Assembly: GCA_020852965.1 (NCBI GenBank)
Contig: JADYZV010000100.1
Span: 1-64,000 of the forward strand
Direction: 5' to 3'
Source of the DNA: Pirellulaceae bacterium
GTDB taxonomy: Bacteria > Planctomycetota > Planctomycetia > Pirellulales > Pirellulaceae
DNA length: 64,000 bases
Part shown: positions 54,186-62,896 of the stretch, piece after piece
How the letters are laid out: every line of letters starts with the position of its first letter
Numbering within the stretch: the stretch's first letter is position 1
Notes under the pieces: model-generated
Database searches by the model: none
What the model saw: the letters and a program-made list of their open reading frames with translations, nothing else
What the model was told of the DNA's origin: nothing
Program-made: the position numbers and the translations under genes

Positions 54186-55424
54186 ATGGCAGCCAATATT
54201 CCCAATGACAATTTGACGATTCCGGCCAGTTGGCGCGGCATGGCCCCGGTGCTGATAGCCGTCGGAGCGGTTTGTGTCTTGATTAGCCTCGGGTTGTTTT
54301 ACTTTACGGGCAGCGAGGCCAAGCCGGACGTGGGGTTCCGCGTGTTCTTCCATTCCTATCTAGCCAACTTCATGTTCTGCCTAAGCTTCTGCTTGGGGGC
54401 ATTGTTCTTTGTGTTGGTGACCCACTTGGTCCGTGCTTCTTGGGCCTCTTCGATTCGCCGTCTTTCCGAACTGTTGGCCTTCACCATCTCTTGGTGGGCC
54501 CTGCTGTTCATTCCCATCCTGGCTATGGTGCTATTTACCAACAGCCAAGCCCTGTATGCTTGGAATGGGGGACCCGGCAGTGATCTGCCAATGATCGTGC
54601 AAAACAAGTTGAGTTATCTCAATCCGGGCTTTTTCGCGATTCGCACATTGGTCTATTTCGCCATTTGGGGTATCACCGCCAGGATATATTTCTTGCTGAG
54701 CCGCAAGCAGGACGATACGGGAGACACCGAGATCTCGTTGAAGCTACAGCGTTGGGCTGGGCCCGCAATTATGCTGTTTGCGTTGGCGCTCAACTTTGCG
54801 GCCTTTGATTGGATGATGTCGACCGATGCGGCTTGGTTTAGTACGATCTACGGCGTCTATGTTTTTGCCGCCGGTTTACTCAGCTTCTTTGCGGTGATGA
54901 TCATTCTGTGCAATATGTTGCAGAACAGTGGGCGTATCGAAAAGTTGGTGACCGTCGAACACTATCAGGATATGTCGAAGTTCCAACACGGCTTCATCGT
55001 GTTTTGGGCCTACATCGCCTTCTCGCAGTTTCTACTGTATTGGTATGGCAATATCCCTGAAGAGACGCTGTGGTATAAAGTGCGTATGACCAATGGCTGG
55101 CAATACGTGGGACTGTTGTTGATCGTCTTTCACTTCGCAGTACCTTTCTTGGGCACGATGTCTCGGCACGTGCGCCGTAATCGCGGAGTCATGGCCGGGT
55201 GGGCTGGCCTGATTTTGGTAGCTCACTGGCTCGATATGATGTTTTTGATCCTTCCCAATGCCGCGCCAGTAACCCCAATGTTGGTGCTGGGGCACTTGAT
55301 TTGCTGGATCGGCATGGTTTCGATCTTCCTGGCACTGTTCCTCTTGCGAGCCGGCGAGACGCCCGTGGTGGCCACCAAAGATCCGTGGCTTCCGGAGTCG
55401 TTGGCCTATCAGGTCGGCCCATAA
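54186..55424 (+). CDS. actF: Alternative complex III membrane subunit, ActF
   Basis: A 412-residue polytopic protein, paralogous to ActC in fold, with about ten helices. It contains FHSYLANFMFCLSFCLGALF, RLSELLAFTISWWALLFIP, FHFAVPFLGTMSRHVRRN and DMMFLILPNAAPVTPMLVLG, typical of ActF. I start at the ATG at 54186 (MAANIPNDN), which has an AGG nine bases before it; the frame opens 24 bases earlier at a TTG. It completes the quinol:cytochrome c oxidoreductase. Confidence 0.93.
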   Translation: MAANIPNDNLTIPASWRGMAPVLIAVGAVCVLISLGLFYFTGSEAKPDVGFRVFFHSYLANFMFCLSFCLGALFFVLVTHLVRASWASSIRRLSELLAFTISWWALLFIPILAMVLFTNSQALYAWNGGPGSDLPMIVQNKLSYLNPGFFAIRTLVYFAIWGITARIYFLLSRKQDDTGDTEISLKLQRWAGPAIMLFALALNFAAFDWMMSTDAAWFSTIYGVYVFAAGLLSFFAVMIILCNMLQNSGRIEKLVTVEHYQDMSKFQHGFIVFWAYIAFSQFLLYWYGNIPEETLWYKVRMTNGWQYVGLLLIVFHFAVPFLGTMSRHVRRNRGVMAGWAGLILVAHWLDMMFLILPNAAPVTPMLVLGHLICWIGMVSIFLALFLLRAGETPVVATKDPWLPESLAYQVGP

Positions 55425-55533
55425 GCTGGAAAGTTTGATGCTGAGGCTGCGACCAACGGCCACGCAGTTGGTAGTCTCCAAAAAATAAATAATTGTTTGC
55501 AACTCGCTATAATGAAGACAAGAAGGCTAGACG

Positions 55534-55881
55534 ATGGCGCGCTACGATGACTTAAGCACTGGACCGATCGCGTACGCCGCGTTCGTGAGCACAGTTATAT
55601 TGCTGGTGGTTATCCTCCTGGTCCGCGCGCTATGCTATAGCTGGGTCGAATCCGAGGATGCGAAACGACTGGTCGATGCGCGCTACGTCGCCTCCGACGC
55701 AGAGATCGCTCGGCAAAAATCGGAGATTTCCAACTACGCCAAAGTGCAAGTTCCTGCGGCGGCGGCTGACGGAGCAACGGCCGGTGCCAAGCCCGAGATG
55801 GTAGATCGTCTGCGCATTCCCGTGTCCGTCGCGGAAGAGTTGCTACTCAAGGACTGGAGCGCGACCGAAGCAGGCCAATAG
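55534..55881 (+). CDS. Single-helix protein in the ACIII-caa3 cluster
   Basis: A 115-residue protein with one N-terminal helix (FVSTVILLVVILLVRALCYS) and a charged, Ala-rich soluble part. AGAAGG lies seven bases before the ATG and a TATAAT at 55508-55513 may be an internal -10. It sits where a small ACIII accessory subunit such as ActG could be, but I cannot show homology. The end (RIPVSVAEELLLKDW) may contact a partner. Confidence 0.7.
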   Translation: MARYDDLSTGPIAYAAFVSTVILLVVILLVRALCYSWVESEDAKRLVDARYVASDAEIARQKSEISNYAKVQVPAAAADGATAGAKPEMVDRLRIPVSVAEELLLKDWSATEAGQ

Positions 55882-55918
55882 GAATAGGCCCGCCCGCGAT
55901 CCCCCAAAAGACTGAATC

Positions 55919-56866
55919 ATGAAAATTTCACTCATCAATTCCCTGCTGCTACTGATAGCATGTGCTGGTTGCGCCAGCCTGGCTAGTCGAGCCAGCGCGC
56001 AATTGTTGAAGGAGGAATTACCTCTATCGGCCCAGTCGATCAATATCGAGAATCGCGTTGGCGAGTTCATTCCGCTCGATTTAATTTTCAAAGACGATCG
56101 CGGCAACGCGGTGAGTCTTGGAAAATACTTTAAGCGGGGCAAGCCCATCGTGCTGACGCTCAACTACAGCGACTGCCCCGGTCTGTGCGTGGCCCAGCTC
56201 GATATGCTGGTGGAAACCCTGCGCGACTTGAACGGTGCAGCGATCGGCGACGATTTCGAGATTTTGACCGTCAGTATCGATCCGACCGAATCGCCCGAAA
56301 AGGCAGCGCGTAGCAAAGCCAAATACGCCGGCTTGCTTAGTGGCGAAGGTGCCCAAAAGGGGTGGCATTTCTTGACCGGCAAGCAGGCTGATATCGCGAA
56401 GCTTGCAGATGCCGTCGGCTTCCGCTATTCGTATGATCGAGCTAACAAACGCTACAACCATGCGGCGGCTACCTACTTTCTCAGTAGCGATGGTCGTGTC
56501 TGTCGCTACCTGCTCTCGCTCGGAGCCGAACCCCAACAATTTCAGTTTGCGATCGCTGAAGCGGCCGAGGGGAAGTTGACGCGTACCTTTTCTGCTGCGA
56601 TCATCCAAATGTGTTATATGTACGATCCCGAGGCCAATCGCTATACAGCCAGCGCTCAACGGCTGCTGGCGCTGGCGGCCGGAGCGTTTGTGATTTTGCT
56701 AACCGGCTTTACAGCGCCATTCTGGTTTTCAGGACGCGCTCGCAAGAATCAAACCTCCCTTGCCAGCCACCTCGACGCGGCGGCCACCGAGCGCCAGTCA
56801 CTCGTGGAACCTAACCCCAATTCACCTGCAGACGTTCCATCCGCTTCGACGGAACTAGTAAAGTAG
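55919..56866 (+). CDS. SCO1/SenC-type copper chaperone
   Basis: A 315-residue thioredoxin-fold protein that delivers copper to the CuA site of cytochrome oxidase. The signal peptide ends near residue 27. Copper ligands are C86 and C90 in SDCPGLC and H181 in RYNHAAATYF. Unlike typical SCO proteins it has an extra C-terminal helix (LLALAAGAFVILLTGFTAPF) and a polar tail, so it is anchored at the end rather than only at the start. It lies six bases before coxB. Confidence 0.92.
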   Translation: MKISLINSLLLLIACAGCASLASRASAQLLKEELPLSAQSINIENRVGEFIPLDLIFKDDRGNAVSLGKYFKRGKPIVLTLNYSDCPGLCVAQLDMLVETLRDLNGAAIGDDFEILTVSIDPTESPEKAARSKAKYAGLLSGEGAQKGWHFLTGKQADIAKLADAVGFRYSYDRANKRYNHAAATYFLSSDGRVCRYLLSLGAEPQQFQFAIAEAAEGKLTRTFSAAIIQMCYMYDPEANRYTASAQRLLALAAGAFVILLTGFTAPFWFSGRARKNQTSLASHLDAAATERQSLVEPNPNSPADVPSASTELVK

Positions 56867-56872
56867 AATCCC

Positions 56873-58066
56873 ATGTTGCCAATAGATTTGCCCATGTTAC
56901 TGGCCGATAAGCACGCTACCTTTTGGTTTCCTCCGGCAGCTTCGACGTTTGCCAAGGATGTCGACTGGCTGTACATGGTCATTTTGTATATTTCTATTTT
57001 CTTCTTCGTGCTAGTCGTAGCCGCAATGGTGTTGTTCGCCATCAAGTATCGTCGCCGACCTGGCTACGTAGGAGACTCGCGCCCACTGCACAACAATGCG
57101 CTGGAGATCACTTGGACCGTCATCCCCTCATTGATCGTCTGCTGGATTTTTGTCGAAGGTGTCAATGGCTACATGGACATGATGACTCCCCCTGTCGATA
57201 CCATCGACATTAATGTCACGGCTCGACAATGGGATTGGTCGTTCCAGTATCCCAATGGTGCCATTAGCGATCAGTTGCACATCCCGAACAATAGAGCCAT
57301 TCTGCTTAACATGCGTTCCGAAGACGTGCTGCACGCATTTTACGTTCCTGCTTTTCGGGCCAAATCCGACGTGGTTCCGGGGCGTGTGACCACAATGTGG
57401 TTTCAGCCGATCCTGGAAGGTGAGTTCGATTTGTTCTGCGCCGAGTACTGTGGCGATCTCCATAGCGATATGATCAAGCGTCACGGAGTCGTGGTTCACG
57501 ATCAGGCGGGCTACGACGCGTGGTTGGCCGACGCAGCCAAGCCGCCGGTCAATGCGGTCGCACACGGCTTCTGGCTTTACCAACGCATGGGCTGCAAGTC
57601 ATGCCATTCGACCGTCGAGGGGACGCGTATCGTCGGCCCGAGCTTTGCCAAGAGCTATGACCAAACGCTAAGAACGGCAAAAGGTGCGGATGTCAAATTC
57701 GATCAGCAGTATATTCGCCAATCGATCCTGGAGCCGCAGGCAGAAGTCCGCGAGGGTTACCAGAACGCTTCACAGATGCCTTCCTTCCAAGGTAAATTGA
57801 ACGAAGATCAACTGTCGGCTCTGACGGCTTTCTTGGTAGCTATGAAGGACGATGCCTTCATTCAAGCCGTGGCCGATGGCGACTTGAGCCAGGCCGATAA
57901 GGAGAGCCTTGGGCTTACGGACGCTGCTGGAGCAGACGCTGCTGGAGCAGACGCTGCGTCAGACACCGGCAAGTCGGCGGAAGAACCGCTGGAAAAGCCA
58001 GCAGACGAAGTACCTACGGAGCCTGCGAGTGAATCGTCGGAATCTCCTCCAGCGCCAAAAACGTAG
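56873..58066 (+). CDS. coxB: Cytochrome c oxidase subunit II with fused cytochrome c (caa3 type)
   Basis: A 397-residue subunit II. Two helices (YMVILYISIFFFVLVVAAMV and ITWTVIPSLIVCWIFV) precede the CuA domain, with ligands H154, C189, C193, H197 and M200 (CAEYCGDLHSDM). A cytochrome c domain follows: CKSCH at 241-245 and an axial Met in SQMPSFQGK. This makes it caa3 type, accepting electrons directly through the fused heme. The tail after residue 345 is Ala/Glu/Pro-rich with a short repeat (DAAGADAAGADAA), and is probably flexible. Confidence 0.96.
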   Translation: MLPIDLPMLLADKHATFWFPPAASTFAKDVDWLYMVILYISIFFFVLVVAAMVLFAIKYRRRPGYVGDSRPLHNNALEITWTVIPSLIVCWIFVEGVNGYMDMMTPPVDTIDINVTARQWDWSFQYPNGAISDQLHIPNNRAILLNMRSEDVLHAFYVPAFRAKSDVVPGRVTTMWFQPILEGEFDLFCAEYCGDLHSDMIKRHGVVVHDQAGYDAWLADAAKPPVNAVAHGFWLYQRMGCKSCHSTVEGTRIVGPSFAKSYDQTLRTAKGADVKFDQQYIRQSILEPQAEVREGYQNASQMPSFQGKLNEDQLSALTAFLVAMKDDAFIQAVADGDLSQADKESLGLTDAAGADAAGADAASDTGKSAEEPLEKPADEVPTEPASESSESPPAPKT

Positions 58067-58146
58067 TGAGCCAGTTTGTTAGAACATTGTTTCCATTTTA
58101 GAAAACCACTCGGATCTTCCGAAGCCCCATATAGAGGAACAGAGCG

Positions 58147-59847
58147 ATGAGCGCGGTAGCAACCAGCCCGACACATTCGCAACCCGACAGCGACAATTTC
58201 TTGATTTACTCCAAGGGGTTTTTGAGCTGGGCATTGACACTCGACCATAAACGCATCGGCTTGATGTATTTGGTTGCGGTCATGGCTTCCTTTTTCGTGG
58301 CGGGGATATTGGCCCTGGTACTGCGCACCGAGTTGCTTACACCCACTGAGTGGTTTTTGACGCCACAGCAGTACAACCAAGTCTTCACGCTGCACGGCGC
58401 GATCATGGTGTTTCTGTTTGTTATCCCCAGCGTCCCGGCTGCACTGGGGAACTTTTTGGTGCCCGTTATGCTGGGTGCCAAAGACGTCGCCTTTCCACGT
58501 TTGAACTTGAGCAGTTTCTATCTATGGGTTGGCGGAGCGATCTTCTTCTTGACCGCCCTGTTGTACACTGGACTCGATACAGGTTGGACCTTTTACACGC
58601 CCTACAGCACGACCACGCGTGGTCCCGTAGTGGCTGCCACGATGGGAGTCTTTATTCTTGGCTTCAGTTCAATTTTCACCGGATTGAACTTTATTGTAAC
58701 GATCAATACCATGCGTCCACCGGGGATGACGTGGTTCAAAATGCCGTTGTTTCTATGGGCGACCTACGCCACCTCGATTATCCAAGTCCTGGCCACGCCG
58801 GTATTGGGGATCACCATGTTGCTGTTGGCTGCCGAAAATATATTGCACATCGGTATTTTCGATCCGAAGTATAACGGTGACCCAGTAACCTATCAGCACT
58901 TCTTCTGGTTCTATTCACACCCAGCCGTATACATCATGATCTTGCCCGGTATGGGTGTGATCTCTGAGCTGATGAGTGTCCATAGCCACAAGTCGATTTT
59001 CGGCTATCGCTTTATCGCCTATAGCTCGATCGCGATCGCCTTGTTCAGCTTCCTAGTGTGGGGGCACCACATGTTTACCAGCGGCATGGCCAACGTCGCC
59101 TCCCTGATCTTCAGCGCGTTGACCTTTTGCGTGTCGATTCCGTCGGCTATCAAGGTCTTCAATTGGTTAGCCACCATGTACAAGGGAACCGTTCAGCTCA
59201 ACACACCGATGTGTTACGCGCTGACCTTTATTTTCTTGTTCACTATCGGAGGCTTGACTGGACTTTGGTTGGGTGCGTTGTCAACCGACCGGCCGTTGCA
59301 CGACACCTACTTTGTTGTGTCTCACTTCCACTATGTGATGGTGGGCGGCTCGCTGGTCGGTTTCCTGGGTGGCATCTTCCACTGGTGGCCCAAGATGACC
59401 GGTAGAATGTTCAACGATCTGTGGGGACGGGTCTCATGCCTGTTCGTACTCATCGGTTTCAATCTGACCTTCCTTCCCCAGTTCGTACTGGGAAGTCGCG
59501 GGATGCCACGCCGCTATGCACACTATGTACCTGAGTTCCAGGAGCTGCATCAGTTGTCGACCTTCGGCTCTTACGTGCTGGGTGCCGGACTGTTTATCGC
59601 CTTGGGTGTGTTGATTCACTCGCTGATGCGCGGCAAGCAAGCGCCACCGAATCCCTGGGGGGGGGCCACGCTCGAATGGCAATGCTCGTCCCCTCCACCA
59701 TTCTACAATTTCTCGCATCCTCCAACCGTCAATGAACCATATAACTATCTCCCGCTGCAGTATCACGGTGAGGAGCTCGGTTGGGAGTATGTCCATCCAT
59801 CCCACACTGCGGCCCCGTCAATTCATCCCGCACCAACTAAGAGCTAA
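58147..59847 (+). CDS. coxA: Cytochrome c oxidase subunit I (A2-type heme-copper oxidase)
   Basis: A 566-residue subunit I with 12 helices plus a short C-terminal extension. Heme and CuB ligands are seen in [46 protein letters not shown] and [24 protein letters not shown], without the Glu of the A1 motif, marks the A2 subfamily; the K-channel lysine is in [12 protein letters not shown]. It reduces oxygen to water and pumps protons. The end of the gene and its stop codon lie in a three-unit heptamer array. Confidence 0.97.
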   Translation: MSAVATSPTHSQPDSDNFLIYSKGFLSWALTLDHKRIGLMYLVAVMASFFVAGILALVLRTELLTPTEWFLTPQQYNQVFTLHGAIMVFLFVIPSVPAALGNFLVPVMLGAKDVAFPRLNLSSFYLWVGGAIFFLTALLYTGLDTGWTFYTPYSTTTRGPVVAATMGVFILGFSSIFTGLNFIVTINTMRPPGMTWFKMPLFLWATYATSIIQVLATPVLGITMLLLAAENILHIGIFDPKYNGDPVTYQHFFWFYSHPAVYIMILPGMGVISELMSVHSHKSIFGYRFIAYSSIAIALFSFLVWGHHMFTSGMANVASLIFSALTFCVSIPSAIKVFNWLATMYKGTVQLNTPMCYALTFIFLFTIGGLTGLWLGALSTDRPLHDTYFVVSHFHYVMVGGSLVGFLGGIFHWWPKMTGRMFNDLWGRVSCLFVLIGFNLTFLPQFVLGSRGMPRRYAHYVPEFQELHQLSTFGSYVLGAGLFIALGVLIHSLMRGKQAPPNPWGGATLEWQCSSPPPFYNFSHPPTVNEPYNYLPLQYHGEELGWEYVHPSHTAAPSIHPAPTKS

Positions 59848-59855
59848 GAGCTAAG
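59835..59855 (+). repeat. Three heptamers across the coxA stop codon
   Basis: AACTAAG, AGCTAAG, AGCTAAG in direct succession; the second contains the coxA TAA (59845-59847). The unit type is the same as in the array at 45164-45253. It lies directly before the coxC start and leaves coxC with a weak ribosome-binding site. Confidence 0.7.
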
Positions 59856-59862
59856 AATTCGA

Positions 59863-60894
59863 ATGGCAAACGACACGGCAACCTTGGATCCTGCGCATGC
59901 TCACGGAGAACATGCCGACGGACATGGCGCGCACGCGCACATGCCCTTTCAGGCTCACCATTTTGATGACCCTGAGCAACAGTTCGACGCGGGCAAACTG
60001 GGAATGTGGATCTTCCTAGTGACAGAAGTGCTGTTTTTTAGCGGCATGTTCTGCGCCTATGCGCTGTATCGTAGCTTGCATCCCGAAGTCTGGACCTTCG
60101 CCAGTCAGTTCTTGAACGAAATGCTGGGTGCCTTTAACACCGGAGTACTTCTGTTCAGCAGTTTGACGATGGCGTGGGGCGTTCGCTGCGCGCAACTGCG
60201 TCAACGCACCGGTTTGGTTATCTGCTTGGCAATCACACTCGGTTGCGCCGCCATGTTTCTTGGGATCAAAGCGGTCGAGTACACCCACAAATGGGACATG
60301 GGCTTGCTTCCGGCTGGCTTCTACGAGTCACAGTACTTGCCCGGCGCGCACCACACGGGACTCTCGTCGTGGCTAGTACGGCTCTGTATTATTCCCGGCG
60401 TTTTGACCGTCGGCTTTGCCCTCTGGTACCTGGTTACCTTGATCAAGGGACAAAAGCGACATAGCGAAATAGCGGGGCCGATGCTAGTCACGGGCCTGTG
60501 CTTTTTCTTGGGTGCCTATCTCGGTATCGTAATTCAGAGCTTCGAAGAGTCCAGCCATGGCACAATCAGCCATGACTCCCATGTCGCGGCAGGCGTCGAC
60601 GCTGGAGGGCACAGCGATGAGCCTGCCAGTCGCTCACCGGGCGACCCGCTTCCCGAGGAAATTGACCAAGCCGGCGGAGCTGGTTTGTTTTTCAGTATCT
60701 ACTACTGCATGACTGGCGTGCATGCCATTCACATTTTGGGTGGAATGGTTGTGCTAACTTGGTTGCTCGTACGCGCCACCAAGGATCAGTTTAATGAACA
60801 GTATTTTGGGCCGGTCGACTACGTCGGACTGTACTGGCACTTGGTCGACTTGATCTGGATCTATCTCTTTCCGTTGCTGTATTTGATCAAGTAG
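59863..60894 (+). CDS. coxC: Cytochrome c oxidase subunit III
   Basis: A 343-residue subunit III, longer than the usual 200-260. The N-terminus is His/Ala/Gly-rich (HAHGEHADGHGAHAHMPFQA), then the seven-helix core begins (GKLGMWIFLVTEVLFFSGMF, then LGAFNTGVLLFSSLTMAWGV). An acidic/Ser-rich insert of about 40 residues (HVAAGVDAGGHSDEPASRSP) precedes the last two helices, which end in GLYWHLVDLIWIYLFPLLYL. It stabilises subunit I. It begins 15 bases after coxA. Confidence 0.94.
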   Translation: MANDTATLDPAHAHGEHADGHGAHAHMPFQAHHFDDPEQQFDAGKLGMWIFLVTEVLFFSGMFCAYALYRSLHPEVWTFASQFLNEMLGAFNTGVLLFSSLTMAWGVRCAQLRQRTGLVICLAITLGCAAMFLGIKAVEYTHKWDMGLLPAGFYESQYLPGAHHTGLSSWLVRLCIIPGVLTVGFALWYLVTLIKGQKRHSEIAGPMLVTGLCFFLGAYLGIVIQSFEESSHGTISHDSHVAAGVDAGGHSDEPASRSPGDPLPEEIDQAGGAGLFFSIYYCMTGVHAIHILGGMVVLTWLLVRATKDQFNEQYFGPVDYVGLYWHLVDLIWIYLFPLLYLIK

Positions 60895-60960
60895 CCACAC
60901 TACATTTCGGTCCAGTTCCTTTGCTTGAATTACATTAACTCCTTTCGATAGTCATTGAAT

Positions 60961-61332
60961 ATGTCCGATCACGCAGCTCACGGCGAACACTCACATGGTT
61001 TTGCACACCCTGCGCCTGTTTGGCAGTTGATAGCCGTGTTCCTTGCCTTGGTGGGTCTTACAATCTTGACCTGCTTCCAAGCTTCGCTCGGTCTGGGAGA
61101 GCTGGAGTTGATCTTGTCGTTGTTCATCGCCACCATCAAAGCCACTTTGGTAGTGCTGTTCTTCATGCACATGATCCACGACAAGCCGCTCAACGCGATC
61201 ATCTTCGTCAGTTCTTTCGTATTTGTAGCGTTGTTCATCGGATTCACTTTGATGGACGCCCACGCCTACCGCGATACGGTCGAACTCAAGGATGTCCCCT
61301 CGCCCCGCGCCATCGTCGCCCCTGCGGAGTAG
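60961..61332 (+). CDS. coxD: Cytochrome c oxidase subunit IV (prokaryotic)
   Basis: A 123-residue protein with three helices (WQLIAVFLALVGLTILTCFQ, LILSLFIATIKATLVVLFFM and FVSSFVFVALFIGFTLMD) and a His-rich start (HAAHGEHSHGF). The length and the MHMIHDKPLNAII segment fit the COX4_pro family. I start at the ATG at 60961; a TTG six bases upstream is possible. It is the last gene of the respiratory cluster. Confidence 0.9.
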   Translation: MSDHAAHGEHSHGFAHPAPVWQLIAVFLALVGLTILTCFQASLGLGELELILSLFIATIKATLVVLFFMHMIHDKPLNAIIFVSSFVFVALFIGFTLMDAHAYRDTVELKDVPSPRAIVAPAE

Positions 61333-61518
61333 ATAGTCGCTGAGCGCTCGGCCGGTCAGTCGCTTTCCGGTCAGCCGCGATTGGGCCTTTCTCGGTCAGT
61401 ACCACCTCGTTTTCGACAACAATCAAGCTCGTCGCGTCGGCGGGCCTGCCTGACGCTTGGGCTAGTGCACGCTACAATGTCAAAAGGCGTCGCCCTACGA
61501 AGAATTTGGTACGATGGA

Positions 61519-61623
61519 CGTGTCACGTTGGTCCCAACGTGGCATTCGGTCATCGTGGCACGCTAGTCCCCAACCTGATTTTCGGCCATCGTGGCACGTT
61601 GGTTCCGACGTGATTTTCGGTGG
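61519..61623 (+). repeat. Three tandem 34-36-base imperfect repeats upstream of rimK
   Basis: Units at 61519-61553, 61554-61589 and 61590-61623, each beginning CGTG(G/T)CACG and ending TTCGG. They are direct and contiguous, with no spacers. The remainder of the 349-base gap (61333-61681) has the inverted GTAGCTCGGTGGTC motif at 61625-61638 and no gene; the longer open frame running through the repeats into rimK is not a credible protein start. Confidence 0.75.
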
Positions 61624-61624
61624 A

Positions 61625-61638
61625 GACCACCGAGCTAC
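61625..61638 (-). repeat. Dispersed GTAGCTCGGTGGTC motif, inverted copy
   Basis: Fourteen bases identical, on the minus strand, to the motif at 46554-46567 and close to the arms of the hairpin at 31965-32019. Confidence 0.6.
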
Positions 61639-61681
61639 TAGCTACTTATCTGCGACACAATGTGCTCCAAGGACTCGACGA

Positions 61682-62896
61682 ATGAAACTCGGAATTCTTT
61701 CCTGCAGTCCAAATTGCTATAGCACGCGGCGCCTACTCGAAGCGGCCATGCAGCGCGGACACAAGGCAAAAGTGCTCAATACACTCAAGTTTGCTATCGA
61801 CCTCGAAGAGGGGTCGCCGGAGTTGTACTACAACCAGAAACAGCTCTCGGACTACGACGCGATGCTACCGCGAATCGGTGCATCGGTGACCTATTTTGGC
61901 ACCGCCGTCGTTCGCCAATTCGAACAGATGGATGTGTTTTGTTGCAACTCCTCGGCAGGCATCTCCAACTCACGCGACAAACTTCGCTGCTTGCAGATTC
62001 TCAGCCGCCATCATATCGGCATGCCCAAGACCACTTTCGTCCGCGATAAAAAGGATGTGATTCCCGCCATCGAGCGCGTCGGCGGGGCACCGGTCGTGAT
62101 CAAACTGATCGAAGGCACGCAGGGGATCGGCGTCTTGTTAGCCGATACGATCAAGTCCGCCGAGGCGATTATCGAATTATTGCAGAGCCAAAGGCAAAAT
62201 GTGCTGGTGCAAAAATTTGTAGCCGAGAGTAAGGGACGCGACATCCGCGCCTTTGTGGTGGGTGAACAAGTCGTCGCTTCCATGCGCCGCGTGGCCCAGG
62301 GACAAGAGTTTCGCAGCAACGTGCATCGCGGCGGTCGCACGGAAGGTGTCGAGCTCGATCCGGTCTTCCAAGAAACCGCCGTGCGTGCAGCGCAAATCAT
62401 GGGGCTACGTGTGGCCGGAGTTGACATGCTTGAAAGCAAGGCTGGGCCACAAGTCATGGAAGTCAATTCTTCGCCTGGCTTGGAGGGGATCGAGACCTGT
62501 ACCCAGCTCGACGTGGCCGGAGCCATCATCGAGTACTTGGCCGCACAAGTCGACTTTCCCGAGATTGATGTGCGGCAGCGCTTAACCGTTAGCCGAGGTT
62601 ATGGCGTGGCTGAGATCCATGTCCCAGATGGGTCCAGCTTTGTCGGACAAACGATCAAAGATTCTAGCCTGCGCGAGCACGACATCAACGTACTGACCCT
62701 CTATCGCGGCACATCGGTCATCCCCAATCCAAAATCGGACCGTTTGCTCGAAGCCGGAGATCGCTTGCTCTGTTTCGGTAAGCTTGAGTCGATGAAAGGC
62801 ATGATTCCCAAGAAGACTCGCAAACGTCGCGCACCGGCGATTCAGCAGCTGCAGGTCTCCGACGTGGCTCGCATTGATACAGAAGCGGAGGTTTAG
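61682..62896 (+). CDS. rimK: RimK-type ATP-grasp ligase with RCK-like C-terminal domain
   Basis: About 404 residues from the ATG at 61682 (MKLGILSCSPNCYSTRRLLE); the open frame continues upstream through repeats. The ATP-grasp core, about residues 95-285, has GGAPVVIKLIEGTQGIGVLL and VLVQKFVAESKGRDIRAFVV, with the metal-binding end VMEVNSSPGLEGIE. RimK ligases add glutamate to ribosomal protein S6 or to other acceptors. The last 100 residues (YGVAEIHVPDGSSFVGQTI, then SSLREHDINVLTLYRG and LLEAGDRLLCFGKLESM) match the TrkA-C/RCK_C ligand-binding fold, an addition not present in Escherichia coli RimK. The next gene overlaps its stop by one base. Confidence 0.9.
   Translation: MKLGILSCSPNCYSTRRLLEAAMQRGHKAKVLNTLKFAIDLEEGSPELYYNQKQLSDYDAMLPRIGASVTYFGTAVVRQFEQMDVFCCNSSAGISNSRDKLRCLQILSRHHIGMPKTTFVRDKKDVIPAIERVGGAPVVIKLIEGTQGIGVLLADTIKSAEAIIELLQSQRQNVLVQKFVAESKGRDIRAFVVGEQVVASMRRVAQGQEFRSNVHRGGRTEGVELDPVFQETAVRAAQIMGLRVAGVDMLESKAGPQVMEVNSSPGLEGIETCTQLDVAGAIIEYLAAQVDFPEIDVRQRLTVSRGYGVAEIHVPDGSSFVGQTIKDSSLREHDINVLTLYRGTSVIPNPKSDRLLEAGDRLLCFGKLESMKGMIPKKTRKRRAPAIQQLQVSDVARIDTEAEV

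Noticed and set aside
61519-61623. Possible CRISPR array
   Set aside because: Three contiguous imperfect units with no spacers.
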